33,234 nt of DNA, from contig CANMLK010000013.1 of NCBI GenBank assembly GCA_947498445.1, positions 1 through 33,234 of the forward strand. Reading direction: 5' to 3'. Shown here in pieces: positions 20,654 through 30,867 of the stretch. Below the pieces are notes generated by a model that did no database searches, was not told the DNA's origin, and worked only from the letters and a program-made list of their open reading frames with translations. The stretch's first letter is position 1. Each line of letters begins with the position of its first letter. The position numbers and the translations under genes are program-made. The DNA is from Beijerinckiaceae bacterium (GTDB taxonomy: Bacteria > Pseudomonadota > Alphaproteobacteria > Rhizobiales > Beijerinckiaceae).

Positions 20654-20732
20654 GCGTGCCGACGACCTGATTTATCTTGTGATCGCGTATCGCGCCGCGC
20701 ACTGCAGCGCAACTGCGAACGTGCGGGGAGGC

Positions 20733-21344
20733 TTACGGCCGGGGCCTGGATCGGTCGGCAGGCGAGCCCTGGCTGGGGGTGATGAGGCTTTGCACGCGCC
20801 CGCCTGAAATCTGCGCGCGCCCGGATGTGAGATCATAAATGAGCTGCGACTGCGCATTGCCGCGCACCACATGGGGACCTTCCGTCAGGACGGGGTTGCC
20901 GATCAGGTAGACCTTGTTCTCGACGCGGTCATAAACGCCCCGGTCGCCGGTTCCCACCTGCGTCTTGTTGGTGACGGTGACCGGTCCGGTCGCTTCCATG
21001 CGACGCACCTGACTGTCGCCGCCGCCGCCCAGCGCCGCTGCGGCGCTGGAGGGCTTTGCGCCTTTGGCCGTCTCATCCTTCGTGAAGAAAATCGTCAGGG
21101 TGGGAGCCTTCAGGGTCGCTTCGCCCTGCTTGGCCAGGACGCCGCCGGAATAGATCAGCCGCTGCTCTTTTTCCAGATACTCGAGCTTGCCCGCGTCAAT
21201 TTGAATCGGCTCTTTCGAATTACCGCCGGGCAGGACAGGGCTGCCTGTGCGTTGCGCCAGCGCAGGGTACGCAGACAGGGCGATGAGCCCCATGACGCAC
21301 GCAAAAATGCTCGCGTTCAGGATTTGGCGCACCGAAAAAGTCAT
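20733..21344 (-). CDS. lptA: LPS transport periplasmic protein LptA (OstA-like)
   Basis: Signal peptide; IQIDAGKLEYLEKEQRLIYSGGVLAKQGEATLKAPTLTIFF; overlaps lptC by 4 nt. Confidence 0.88.
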   Translation of the reverse strand: MTFSVRQILNASIFACVMGLIALSAYPALAQRTGSPVLPGGNSKEPIQIDAGKLEYLEKEQRLIYSGGVLAKQGEATLKAPTLTIFFTKDETAKGAKPSSAAAALGGGGDSQVRRMEATGPVTVTNKTQVGTGDRGVYDRVENKVYLIGNPVLTEGPHVVRGNAQSQLIYDLTSGRAQISGGRVQSLITPSQGSPADRSRPRP

Positions 21345-22060
21345 TCCTTCTTGCCTTCCATTCGGGCGGGGGTCACGCGCACGCTGTTGTCTGGAGCAAT
21401 GGTCGATTTCACGTTGCCCGTAAAGGTGACCTGCGCGCCGTGGCCAAGGATCTCTAGGCTGTCCGCATTGACGGCGCCGTTCTTCAGCGTCACTTCGACC
21501 GGTTCCTTGCTGTGAACATCGCCCCTCTTGAAGTCCATTTCCGCCGACCGCATAAGCGCATCATAGCCTTCTGTGCTGGTAATGCGGATACGATCAACGC
21601 CCGCCCCTGCGTTGAGCTTCAACTTGTCCGTGCCGCTGTCGAACAAGCCTGCGGGCGCCACAACGCGGATCGACGCGCCCTCCGCAGTTTGCACCGTCGC
21701 GTCAATTTCGATGAGTTCGATGATCTTGGGCGTGCGGATATCCTGTATGCCTGAGCGTGCGCGCACCTCGTAGGGGCGACCGTCCCGCCGAAAGCCGTTG
21801 AGCTTGGGCAAGTCCATCATGACGCGCGTGCCATTCAGGGTCGCTTGATTGATGGTCACGCCGCCGGGCAGCTTGCCGCTCGAACCGAGGAACGACCAGC
21901 CGGCCACGCTGGCGACCAGTGCGATGGAGCCAAAAACAATTGTGCGCCGTAAAAACTGCACGAGCCTTGTGTGGCGCGCCGCCGCGCGGAACGCCTTCGC
22001 GCGGTCCGCCAGCGGCGGGCCTCGGCGCGGCCGGTCCGGTCGGACGGCGGTGTCAGTCAT
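21341..22060 (-). CDS. lptC: LPS export system protein LptC
   Basis: One N-terminal TM segment, LptC-type periplasmic domain, position upstream of lptA. Confidence 0.85.
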   Translation of the reverse strand: MTDTAVRPDRPRRGPPLADRAKAFRAAARHTRLVQFLRRTIVFGSIALVASVAGWSFLGSSGKLPGGVTINQATLNGTRVMMDLPKLNGFRRDGRPYEVRARSGIQDIRTPKIIELIEIDATVQTAEGASIRVVAPAGLFDSGTDKLKLNAGAGVDRIRITSTEGYDALMRSAEMDFKRGDVHSKEPVEVTLKNGAVNADSLEILGHGAQVTFTGNVKSTIAPDNSVRVTPARMEGKKE

Positions 22061-22164
22061 GCCGGGATGGCTCCAGGAGAGGTCTTGAGAGATCTTGAGG
22101 GGTCTGTTCGGACGTCAATGCACAGGCGTCGTGGCGAAGTTACGGCGCCTGCACTCCGCTGCCG

Positions 22165-22779
22165 CTACTCGTGAGAAAATATGTCCTGATCAGGCCAGCC
22201 TATCAAGTCCAGCCGGGCGCGGGTGGGCAGAAATCCGAAACAGGCCGCAGCCAGTTCTGAGCGGCCCTCGCGTTCCATCATGGCGTCGAGCTTCCGGCGA
22301 AGTCCGTGAAGATGCAACACGTCGGACGCTGCATAAGCAAGCTGCGCGTCAGACAGAGTCTCCGCCGCCCAGTCTGATGACTGCTGCTGCTTGGAAAGAT
22401 CGACGGCGAGCAACTCGCGCACAAGATCCTTGAGGCCGTGGCGGTCCGTGTAGGTGCGCACGAGCTTGGACGCGATCTTGGTGCAATACAGTGGCTGCGC
22501 GATCACGCCGAACGTCTTGTAAAGCACCGCGACGTCGAACCGCGCGAAATGGAATATCTTCGTAACCGCAGGATCGGCGAGGAGCCGGGTCAGATTGGGC
22601 GCCGCCGTCTGCCCGGCGGCGATTTGCACCACATCCGCCGTGCCGTCGCCGCGCGACAATTGAACGACGCAAAGCCGGTCGCGATGCGGGTTGAGCCCGA
22701 GGGTTTCGGTGTCGATGGCGACAGACTCGCCGGGCGCGAAGTCGTCGGGAAGATCGCCCCGATGCAAGCGGATGGTCAT
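22165..22779 (-). CDS. rnd: Ribonuclease D-like 3'-5' exonuclease (single DEDD domain)
   Basis: VAIDTETLGLNPHRDRLCVVQLS; KIFHFARFDVAVL; LAYAASDVLHL. Confidence 0.87.
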   Translation of the reverse strand: MTIRLHRGDLPDDFAPGESVAIDTETLGLNPHRDRLCVVQLSRGDGTADVVQIAAGQTAAPNLTRLLADPAVTKIFHFARFDVAVLYKTFGVIAQPLYCTKIASKLVRTYTDRHGLKDLVRELLAVDLSKQQQSSDWAAETLSDAQLAYAASDVLHLHGLRRKLDAMMEREGRSELAAACFGFLPTRARLDLIGWPDQDIFSHE

Positions 22780-22861
22780 GCGCGGAAAGCCATGGGCGAG
22801 TTAACTCCGATAGGTTCGAATGCCGCCATAACACGCCCGCCGCCCAGCGCGAAACGGGGGC

Positions 22862-23125
22862 TCATTCGCGCCAGATGTCGGAGCGCCGCCAGGCGTCTTT
22901 GTATTCCCCCTTCGAGAACCATGTGACGAAGATTCCGAACGCGCAGGTGGCGATCCAGATAGCCAGGTAATCGAGCCGCCGCAGCATCACAGCGGCATCG
23001 GGCGCCAGGCCCGCGAACAACGCCGTGATCGCGACCATCAGAAGGATGTGCGCGAGCAGCGGCGAAACTTTCAGCTTGATGGCGAGGAAAATCAGGAAGC
23101 GATCAAAAAACGTCACGCGGATCAT
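22862..23125 (-). CDS. Small membrane protein, unknown function
   Basis: 87 aa with two hydrophobic segments (LLAHILLMVAITALFAGL; YLAIWIATCAFGIFVTWF). Confidence 0.6.
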   Translation of the reverse strand: MIRVTFFDRFLIFLAIKLKVSPLLAHILLMVAITALFAGLAPDAAVMLRRLDYLAIWIATCAFGIFVTWFSKGEYKDAWRRSDIWRE

Positions 23126-23130
23126 GGCGG

Positions 23131-24096
23131 TCAGCCCAGAGACACGGGCTGACCCGAATTGGCCGAGCGGGCTATCGCTTCAAGCACCGCGACGCTGTGC
23201 ACAGCATCCTGCGCGGTCACAGGAAACGGTTTGTGGCCCGTGAGCGCGTCAGCGAAGGCCTCCACTTCAAGTCGCTCGGGGTCGGCCTCTAGGAATTCGG
23301 TTGTGACGCTTCGGCCGCCGGCTGTTTCCAGCCGGAAGCTGCGCTCGCCGCGCGCCTCGGCCCAGCCCTTGGAGCCGAAAACGTGAAACCGGAATTCGTT
23401 GGCTGTGGCGCCAATGGCGGTGAGGAAGGCGCTGGCGCCGCTGCGCGCCTTCGCCAGCGTCGCAGTCACGTCCGAGAGGCGGTTATCGCTCACGCCATGC
23501 TGGGAGATTGCGTGCACCTGCGCAAGGGGGCCGAGCGCTTCTATGGTCAGATAGAGCACATGATCCGAGAGGCTGCCGGGCGGCGAGTGCAGCGGATCGC
23601 CCTTCCAGCCGCCTTCCTTGATGTTGAAATGGCGATGCACGCAGAAATCGCCTTCGGTGTGCAAAATTTGGCCCAGCGCGCCGTTGGCGATTTCCATGCG
23701 CAGCGCACTGATGTTGGGCATGAAGCAACGATTATAGCCGAGTGCGAGCAGCAAGCCTTTTCTGGCCGCCGCTTCGCCCAGCGTCTGCGCCTGCGCGGCG
23801 TTCAGCGCCATGGGCTTGATGGCCAGCACGGGCTTGCCAGCGTTCAAGGCCGCCAGCGAATGCTCGCCATGCAGATTGGCCGGCCCGCAGGATACGATGG
23901 CGTCAATCGCGGGGTTAGCAAGCAAGTCCTCAAGGCTGCTGGCAAGTTCGATGGCGTTGGCGGCGGCGTAATCGGCGACCTTTTCGGGTCGCGGAACATA
24001 GGCTGCGGCGAATTTCACCTTGTCTGACTTGCCCTGTACCGATTCCACGAGGCGCTTGCCCCAGGGGCCGAGCCCAACGATTCCAAGCCTGATCAT
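23131..24096 (-). CDS. Gfo/Idh/MocA family oxidoreductase
   Basis: MIRLGIVGLGPWGKRLVESV Rossmann start; AIKPMALNAAQAQTL (KP motif). Internal ATG preferred to 24111. Confidence 0.85.
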   Translation of the reverse strand: MIRLGIVGLGPWGKRLVESVQGKSDKVKFAAAYVPRPEKVADYAAANAIELASSLEDLLANPAIDAIVSCGPANLHGEHSLAALNAGKPVLAIKPMALNAAQAQTLGEAAARKGLLLALGYNRCFMPNISALRMEIANGALGQILHTEGDFCVHRHFNIKEGGWKGDPLHSPPGSLSDHVLYLTIEALGPLAQVHAISQHGVSDNRLSDVTATLAKARSGASAFLTAIGATANEFRFHVFGSKGWAEARGERSFRLETAGGRSVTTEFLEADPERLEVEAFADALTGHKPFPVTAQDAVHSVAVLEAIARSANSGQPVSLG

Positions 24097-24389
24097 GCAG
24101 TCCCCCTCCAAATTGATCCCAGATTAGCCCGGCTTGTTTGCGCCGTCATGTCCCATGAGGACACCGGCCCAGGGCGCAGGCCTTGCGGGCGCCGTCATTT
24201 CCTGCAAACTCTCGCAGAATGGCGCAAGCAGGGACGCACCCTCTCGCGCCGCAAGGGAGGAAAATACGGTGCCGATCCCGTCAGGATTGTTGCCGCTGGC
24301 CTGTTTGGACGCGCGCGCGAGTGGTCCGGCAAGCTCCTCCAAAGGGTCGACAAAGCGGTCGAATGACCGACGTAGCTGGAGGAACGTCC

Positions 24390-25445
24390 ATGAAACATTC
24401 ACTTGCTACACTTGCCGCCTCCGTTGCGCTCATCGCCGTTGCGGCCCCGGTGGCGGCCGATACGGTCGCGAGCTTTTTCGCTGGCAAGCAGATGCGGTTC
24501 ATCATCCGCACGCCCCCCGGCGGCGATTATGATCAGCTCTCCCGGCTGCTGGCGCGCCACATCGGCAAGCATATTCCCGGGCAGCCCAACGTGACGCCGC
24601 AGAACATGCCGGGCGGCGGCGGCATTATCGCCGCCAATTATATCGCCAATATTGCGCCCCGCGACGGCACCTTTCTCACCATGGTCAGCCAGGGGCTTCC
24701 CGTCGATCAGGCGCTGGGCCTGAACCCTTCGCTCAAGGCTGACCTGCGCGCGTTCAACTGGCTGGGCAATATGGCGAACTCGAACCAGCTGATCGCCGTA
24801 TGGCACACGTCGCCGACAAAGACGCTTGAGGACGCAAAGACCCGCGTCACAACGATTGGCTCAACCGGAGCCGGTTCGATGTCGGTGCAATTGCCCGCGT
24901 TCTCCAACAACATTCTGGGCACCAAGTTCGCAATCGTCGTGGGCTATCCAGGCGGCCAGCATGTCGACCTTGCGATGGAGCAAGGCGAAGTTGAGGGACG
25001 AGGCACCAACACCTACACCGGCTACATGGCCTCAAAGCCCCAATACCTGAATGACAAGTTGTTGCGACCGCTGCTTCAGGTTGGCCTCGAAGCTGAAGAA
25101 AATCTTCCCGGAGTGCCGCTGCTGAAAGACCTCAAGCTGTCGGACGCTGACAGGGTTGCGGCCGACTATATGTCGAAGGCTGTCGCTGTAGGCAGGCCTG
25201 TCGCGACAACGCCGGGCGTGCCCGCCGATCGCGTCGCCGCGTTGCGCAGGGCGTTCGACCTCGCGCTGGAAGATCCCGACTTCAAGGATGAAGCGGCGAA
25301 AGGAAACGCTGAAATTCGCCCCATGAACGCTGACGTTCTCACCCGCATCGTGCGGGAGTTGATCGACGCGCCTGAGTCTGTTCGCAGCCGCGTGAAAGTC
25401 GCTCTTGAGCCAAAGGCGGAAGATCAGCGCAACCTTTCCAAGTAA
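24390..25445 (+). CDS. Bug/TctC-type solute-binding protein
   Basis: Signal peptide MKHSLATLAASVALIAVAAPVAA; GGDYDQLSRLLARHIGKHIPGQPNVTPQNMPGGGGIIAANYI; RBS TGGAGGA at 24377. ORF-track start 24183 not preferred. Confidence 0.8.
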   Translation: MKHSLATLAASVALIAVAAPVAADTVASFFAGKQMRFIIRTPPGGDYDQLSRLLARHIGKHIPGQPNVTPQNMPGGGGIIAANYIANIAPRDGTFLTMVSQGLPVDQALGLNPSLKADLRAFNWLGNMANSNQLIAVWHTSPTKTLEDAKTRVTTIGSTGAGSMSVQLPAFSNNILGTKFAIVVGYPGGQHVDLAMEQGEVEGRGTNTYTGYMASKPQYLNDKLLRPLLQVGLEAEENLPGVPLLKDLKLSDADRVAADYMSKAVAVGRPVATTPGVPADRVAALRRAFDLALEDPDFKDEAAKGNAEIRPMNADVLTRIVRELIDAPESVRSRVKVALEPKAEDQRNLSK

Positions 25446-25575
25446 GCCCGCCGCTGAAAACGCGCGAAGCGCCTATCATCGCCAAAGCCCGCACCGGTTG
25501 GCGTTGCCTTGAGCGACCGCCGCGCCTACTTAACGCGAGGCGCGCGTTGACGCGCGACCGGACCCTGGCGCTGCA

Positions 25576-27654
25576 ATGAACGACATCACGCCCACGCCGC
25601 CCGCCGCCAAACGTCTGCCTGAACGCCGCGTCTATCACGGCGTCGAGCTTGTGGATGAATATGCATGGCTACGTGCGCCCAACTGGCGCGCCGCGCTGCG
25701 CAATCCTGATCTTCTTCCAGCCGACATAAGCGCGCATCTTCGTGCAGAAGCGGGCTATGCGGCCTGGCACCTTGACGGCCTGCGCGATGTTCAAGATCGC
25801 ATTGTCGAAGAAATGCAGCGCAACGCGCAAACGCCGTGGTCCGCGCCGCCGCAACCCTTTGGGCCCTTCGCCTACGGGCAAAGATTTGGCGAAGGCGAGC
25901 ATCCGCTCATCGTGCGCACCGACAGGTCCGGCGCCAACGAATCCATCATTCTCGATTGCAACGAACTCGCTGTCGGCAAGCCGTTCTTCAAGCTCATGGG
26001 CTGGCGGGTGTCGCCCGATCATCGCCATCTTGCTTACGTCGCTGACGCCACCGGCGCAGAGCAGGGCGAAATTCGCGTGCGTGATCTTCAATCGGGCGCC
26101 GATCTCGCGCTGGTTCTGGAGCGCGCGTCAGGCTCGCTGGCGTGGACGAAGGACGCGCGCGCGCTGATCTACGTGCAGTATCGCGAAGACTTGCGGCCCG
26201 GACGCGTGATGCTGCAAAGGCTCGATGATATTACGTTCGACAGCGTCGAAATTTTCCGCGAGAACGATGCTTCGTGGTCAGCCTCCGTGTCGCGCAGCAC
26301 ATCGAGCGCTTTCATCATCCTCTCGTTGCGCGGCGCGCAATCCAGCGAGGAATGGCTGCTGGACGTTGGCGCGCCCGATGCAGGCTTCCGGCTCATCGCC
26401 AGGCGTGAAGCGGGCGTGCAATATTACGCCGACCACGTTGGCGACCAGCTCATCATTCGCACGAATGCCGACGGCGCCGAAGATTTCAAGCTCGTCGCCG
26501 CGCCTCTCGCCGATCCGCAGCGCGCCAACTGGCGCGATCTTGTGCCCCATCGCACGGGCGTCACGCTGTTCTCTCACCGCTGCCTTGCTGATCATCTCGT
26601 TCGCGTCGAGCGCGAGAATGGCGTGCCGCGCATCGTCGTTCGTCGTCATGCCGACGGCAGTGAGCAAACGGCCCCCATCGACGCGCAATTCTTCCGTCTG
26701 CAAGTGTCGCCGTCCTACGATTTCGACGCGCAGAGTCTGCGCTATTCGATCTCTACGCCGGTGCGGCCAAACGAAGCCCACCAGTTTGATTTTGCGCGCC
26801 GCACATCAACCTTGCTCAAGCGCCAGACATTGCCGCAGGACTTTGGCGCCGACTTCGAGCTTCATCGCCTGATCGCCAAAGCGCCCGACGGTGAAGACGT
26901 GCCGATCTCGGTTATCTGTCCTCGCGGCCTCAAGCGCGACGGCTCCGCGCCCTGCTTGCTTTACGGTTATGGCGCCTATGGCTGGAGCATCGATCCCGCA
27001 TTCGCAGTCGAGCGATTGCCGCTTCTCTCGCGCGGGTTTGTGTACGCCATCGCCCATGTGCGCGGCGGGTCGGAGCGCGGTCGGCGCTGGTATCGCATGG
27101 GCCGTCTGGAAGGCCGTCCAAACGTGTTCACAGATTTTCTGGCTGTCGCGCAAACTCTTGTGGCGGAGGGCTTCACCTCACGCGGGCGCATCGTGGCGCA
27201 GGGCGCCAGCGCGGGCGGCATGCTTGTTGGCGCTTCCGTCAATCTTGATCCTGAAATGTTCGCAGGAATCATCGCCGACGCGCCGTTCGTCGACGTGCTG
27301 ACAACCATGCTTGATGATGAACTGCCGCTGACGCCGGGCGAATGGCTTGAATGGGGCAATCCCATCACAAGCCGCGAAGCCTTCGAGCGCATGCGATCCT
27401 ATTCGCCTTACGAACAGGTGCGCGCAACGCGCTATCCACCCATTCTTGCGCGCGCCGGAATTGCTGATCCGCGCGTGACATATTGGGAGCCCGCAAAATG
27501 GATCGCGCGCCTACGCGCGCGCGCGACGGGCGGGCCCTTTTTGCTCTCGGTTGATTTTGACACAGGCCATTCGGGCGCTGAAGGGAGGCGCGCAGCGCAG
27601 CAGGCGAGGGCACGCGAAATTGCGTTCGCGCTGCGGTGTGTTGGTCTCGCCTGA
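25576..27654 (+). CDS. ptrB: Oligopeptidase B-like prolyl oligopeptidase (S9 family)
   Basis: GASAGGMLVGASVNLDPEMFAGIIADAPFVDVLTTMLD nucleophile region; GIADPRVTYWEPAKW; TGHSG active-site His. Confidence 0.87.
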   Translation: MNDITPTPPAAKRLPERRVYHGVELVDEYAWLRAPNWRAALRNPDLLPADISAHLRAEAGYAAWHLDGLRDVQDRIVEEMQRNAQTPWSAPPQPFGPFAYGQRFGEGEHPLIVRTDRSGANESIILDCNELAVGKPFFKLMGWRVSPDHRHLAYVADATGAEQGEIRVRDLQSGADLALVLERASGSLAWTKDARALIYVQYREDLRPGRVMLQRLDDITFDSVEIFRENDASWSASVSRSTSSAFIILSLRGAQSSEEWLLDVGAPDAGFRLIARREAGVQYYADHVGDQLIIRTNADGAEDFKLVAAPLADPQRANWRDLVPHRTGVTLFSHRCLADHLVRVERENGVPRIVVRRHADGSEQTAPIDAQFFRLQVSPSYDFDAQSLRYSISTPVRPNEAHQFDFARRTSTLLKRQTLPQDFGADFELHRLIAKAPDGEDVPISVICPRGLKRDGSAPCLLYGYGAYGWSIDPAFAVERLPLLSRGFVYAIAHVRGGSERGRRWYRMGRLEGRPNVFTDFLAVAQTLVAEGFTSRGRIVAQGASAGGMLVGASVNLDPEMFAGIIADAPFVDVLTTMLDDELPLTPGEWLEWGNPITSREAFERMRSYSPYEQVRATRYPPILARAGIADPRVTYWEPAKWIARLRARATGGPFLLSVDFDTGHSGAEGRRAAQQARAREIAFALRCVGLA

Positions 27655-27659
27655 CCGCG

Positions 27660-28706
27660 TTATTTGCTCGCGTCAATGTTGAGAATTTTGCGCAAGCTTG
27701 TTTTCACGGGCTCGCTGGCGTTGTTCATCTCGCGCATGATGTCGTTCATGCGCTCGGGACCAAACCAGCGGCGATCAAGCCGCAGCTTCGTGGCCTCAGC
27801 CGCATAGTCCGCGTCTTCCATCGTGGCGGCGAACGCTTTTTGCAATGTTGCGGCCTGAGCTGCTGGCACATCGGGCGGGGCATAGAGCGGGCGTCCAAGC
27901 GCAAGCTGCGCGAACATCGTCGTCAGTGTCGCCTTAGCGTCCGGCGTTTTGGCCAGCTCCAAAGCGTTGGGCACATCGAGAAAGCGCGGATTGCGCGACA
28001 GGCCCATTTGCAGGACGACGCGCCACGTTCCTTCTTTCAGCTGGCGCTCGAAGAGCGCGTTCAGCGTAGAGACGAAGATGCCGCACGCGCCGTGCAACTC
28101 GCCGCGCTCCATGGCGGCGGCGCGAAGCTGCGTGCCCTGATAGCCGGGAATGATCTTGAACTTCATGTTGAGCGCGTCGTTCATCGCCAGCGGAAAGGTC
28201 TGGGAATTCGAGCCGATGCCTTCGCTACCGACCACGACCTCTTTGGCGAACAGATCCTGCGTGGCCTCGATGCCGGAGCGATGCCACACGGAGCACGTGT
28301 CAGATTCTTCACTCAAATTGCCAACCGGCGTGAACTTGAGATTGTCGAACTTCGCAAGCTTTTCACCCAGTGCCGCAACGAGAAACGAACTCGATGCGAG
28401 CACTGCGATTGCTGTGCCGTCGCGCGGCGCAAGATTGTAGAGATTGTTGGCGGCGACAAGCCCGCCCCCGCCCGGTGTGTTTTGCACGACGATTTGCGGC
28501 TTGCCGGGAAGGTGCTTGGGATAATGCCGCGCAAAGGCGCGCGCGTAAGTGTCGTAGCCACCGCCGGGGCCGGACGGAACGGCGAGGCTGATCGTCTTGC
28601 CTGCGAAAAATCCGCCGTCCTGCGCGTATACGGGTGCGCTGCAGATGGCCTGCAGCGCAAGAGCGCCGACGATGATTTTCATATTCGCCATTCTGTCGAT
28701 TTTCAT
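27660..28706 (-). CDS. Bug/TctC-type solute-binding protein
   Basis: Signal peptide; GGGYDTYARAFARHYPKHLPGKPQIVVQNTPGGGGLVAANNLYNLAPRDGT. Start assigned at MKIDRMANMK. Confidence 0.8.
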   Translation of the reverse strand: MKIDRMANMKIIVGALALQAICSAPVYAQDGGFFAGKTISLAVPSGPGGGYDTYARAFARHYPKHLPGKPQIVVQNTPGGGGLVAANNLYNLAPRDGTAIAVLASSSFLVAALGEKLAKFDNLKFTPVGNLSEESDTCSVWHRSGIEATQDLFAKEVVVGSEGIGSNSQTFPLAMNDALNMKFKIIPGYQGTQLRAAAMERGELHGACGIFVSTLNALFERQLKEGTWRVVLQMGLSRNPRFLDVPNALELAKTPDAKATLTTMFAQLALGRPLYAPPDVPAAQAATLQKAFAATMEDADYAAEATKLRLDRRWFGPERMNDIMREMNNASEPVKTSLRKILNIDASK

Positions 28707-28731
28707 GCCCGTCACCCTTGAATTTTCTTCG

Positions 28732-29766
28732 TTACTCTTGCGTGATCTTTTTCGCGCGCTCGACAACGTCCGCTTTCATGGCGAAGACCTGCGCGACGAG
28801 CTTCTGCACCTCTTCGCCTGAGGTTGGGCTGATATCGATCCGCGATTTCTCGGCGTCTGCGAGAAATTCCTTGTCGCCGAAGACGTCCGTGAACGCCTTG
28901 CGCAACGTGCGCACCGCGTCAGGCGGGGTTTCTGGCGCGACGACGTAAGGCCGGCCGAAAATCTGTTGCGCCAGCACGAGTTCGACAGCCGCCTTGTCCT
29001 GCGCCGACTTGATGAACTCCCACACGTTGGGAACTTTCAACGCGTCCAGCTCGCGCTCATTACTAAGCCCGTTCTGGATGATGACGTTCGCCATGCCGTC
29101 GCGCACCCACGCCGGCCTCTGCGCTTTGAGGCTCGACCAGTCCAGGCCGCAGGTGCCGTCCACTTCGCCCTGTTCAATGGCGAGGAAAATGTCCGGGGTG
29201 CCCTTGTAGCCGCTCACGACAACGAACTTCACGCCAGTGGTCTGCTTGAGCATGTAGGCGTAGTCGCGGCTCGATCCACCGGCGGCGCTTGCGCCCATAA
29301 TCGCCTTGCGCTCCAGCGCATCTTTCATCGTCTTGATGGATGATGTCTTGCCCGTGATGCAGACTCGCGTGCCGCTGTCCGCGCTGGCGATGTAGATGAA
29401 CTTTGCCGGATCGAACGTCATGCGCGATTGCGGATCGAGAATGGGGCCCATGATGACACCCGGAAACAACACGCCGATCCAGGTCCCGTCCTTGGGCGCC
29501 GTGTTGTAGATCGCGGCCGCCGCCGTGCCGCTTCCCGCGCCCGGCTGGTTGCGCACAATCATCTGCGGCGAACCGGGAATGTATTTGGCGATGTGACGGG
29601 AAATCGTGCGGGCGTACACGTCATATCCCCCGCCCGGATTGCCGCCGACGAGGAGCGTTATTGTCTTCCCCGCATAATGGTCCTGCGCATGAGCTGCGGG
29701 TGTCGCGAACGTTGTGGCGACAATCATCGCGCCCAGCGCATGCCAGGCCAAACGAGGCTTCATCAT
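28732..29766 (-). CDS. Bug/TctC-type solute-binding protein
   Basis: Signal peptide; GGGYDVYARTISRHIAKYIPGSPQMIVRNQPGAGSGTAAAAIYNTAPKDGT. Start assigned at MMKPRLAW with RBS GGGAG. Confidence 0.8.
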   Translation of the reverse strand: MMKPRLAWHALGAMIVATTFATPAAHAQDHYAGKTITLLVGGNPGGGYDVYARTISRHIAKYIPGSPQMIVRNQPGAGSGTAAAAIYNTAPKDGTWIGVLFPGVIMGPILDPQSRMTFDPAKFIYIASADSGTRVCITGKTSSIKTMKDALERKAIMGASAAGGSSRDYAYMLKQTTGVKFVVVSGYKGTPDIFLAIEQGEVDGTCGLDWSSLKAQRPAWVRDGMANVIIQNGLSNERELDALKVPNVWEFIKSAQDKAAVELVLAQQIFGRPYVVAPETPPDAVRTLRKAFTDVFGDKEFLADAEKSRIDISPTSGEEVQKLVAQVFAMKADVVERAKKITQE

Positions 29767-29777
29767 TTCTGCTCCCT

Positions 29778-30368
29778 TCAGGCCGCCTGCCCGAACGTGT
29801 AGGGAATTTGCGTGGGGCCCCACCGCGAGATGATCGTCTTGTTCTGGAGGTCGTAACCGTGCTGCATCACCTTGCCGACAAGGCGCTGGCTCCGGAAAAT
29901 GAGCGCCACCGAACGGCCGGTTCCGCCTTGCTCGGCGTGAATGGCGTAGGGCGGCACGAGATCGACATTGCCGGGCCCGCCGTTCGTGACGCCGGTCAGC
30001 TTCACTTCCGCGTAATCGGGCTTTGATCCGTCATCGACCCTGTCGTAACGCTCCAGCGATTCATGCCCGGCGAGCAGGCCGTAGAGAACCCACGCAGTTG
30101 AATGGTCATGCACGCTGCCCTTGCGATTGGGCTCGCGCACAACGGCGTTGACGATGAAGCCGTATGTTTCATCCGTGTGAAACAGGAGATTCTTGTGGCC
30201 TTCAGTGGAGGGCCAGCTGTCGCTTTCCGCCTGCATGGCGGGGTCGCGCACTAGCTTCTCGAACAGGGGCTTTGTCTGCGCCATGCGCTCGCCCATGTCA
30301 GGCTCCGCAGCCCAGACGGCGTGAACATCGCTGATGAACCGCTCAAACAACGCTTGCGCTTGCGACAT
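29778..30368 (-). CDS. Cupin-fold protein, cysteine-dioxygenase-like
   Basis: GSVHDHSTAWVLYGLLAGHESLERYDR metal-binding motif; start MSQAQALFERF with RBS GGAGAGGA. Confidence 0.7.
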   Translation of the reverse strand: MSQAQALFERFISDVHAVWAAEPDMGERMAQTKPLFEKLVRDPAMQAESDSWPSTEGHKNLLFHTDETYGFIVNAVVREPNRKGSVHDHSTAWVLYGLLAGHESLERYDRVDDGSKPDYAEVKLTGVTNGGPGNVDLVPPYAIHAEQGGTGRSVALIFRSQRLVGKVMQHGYDLQNKTIISRWGPTQIPYTFGQAA

Positions 30369-30530
30369 GGGTTTCCTCTCCAGCTGTTTTACTCGTTCAA
30401 GCATATTGTTCGACGCGAGACGCGACTGCCGCAAGGCAGGCGCTCCGCTGCGCGCACGATAGCGTGTCATGAAGACAGACGGCAAGGGTGCGCGGAGTCC
30501 GCCAGCTTCCAGCGAAGACTTCGCCGTATG

Positions 30531-30845
30531 TTAGCCGCACACGTCCAGAAGGCGTTCGTCGACCCAGCCCTTCGCTGAGTGCGCGCCATAGCCCTTTGCA
30601 AGCCTGTCATCGCCGCGCCAGTAAATGACTTCGCGCCAGCGACCTTTCACGCCCTGCGCAATTTGGACTTCCTCGCCCGTTTTCATGCGGGCAAGGAGTT
30701 TTGCGTCAAGGCTCGGCGCAGCGCGCAGCGCAGCAAACCCGTCCCGCGTCTCGGCGATCAGGCAAAACTGCGTGGCCTGCGACGGTAGCGCGCCGCAGAC
30801 TACCAGTATTGCTGCCGCCAAAGTGATCGCCCCTGCGTGCTTCAT
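30531..30845 (-). CDS. Secreted bacterial SH3-like domain protein
   Basis: Signal peptide, then ALRAAPSLDAKLLARMKTGEEVQIAQGVKGRWREV...GWVDERLL. Confidence 0.7.
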   Translation of the reverse strand: MKHAGAITLAAAILVVCGALPSQATQFCLIAETRDGFAALRAAPSLDAKLLARMKTGEEVQIAQGVKGRWREVIYWRGDDRLAKGYGAHSAKGWVDERLLDVCG

Positions 30846-30867
30846 GGCTGCTATCTCCAGTACGTGA

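Noticed and set aside
24183-24389. Long N-terminal extension of the first Bug protein in the ORF track
   Set aside because: A signal peptide begins at 24390 with a good RBS, so the upstream part is most likely untranslated.
27636-28721. 361-aa plus-strand ORF antisense to a Bug protein gene
   Set aside because: Antisense shadow ORF; the minus-strand product has a signal peptide and Bug-family motifs.
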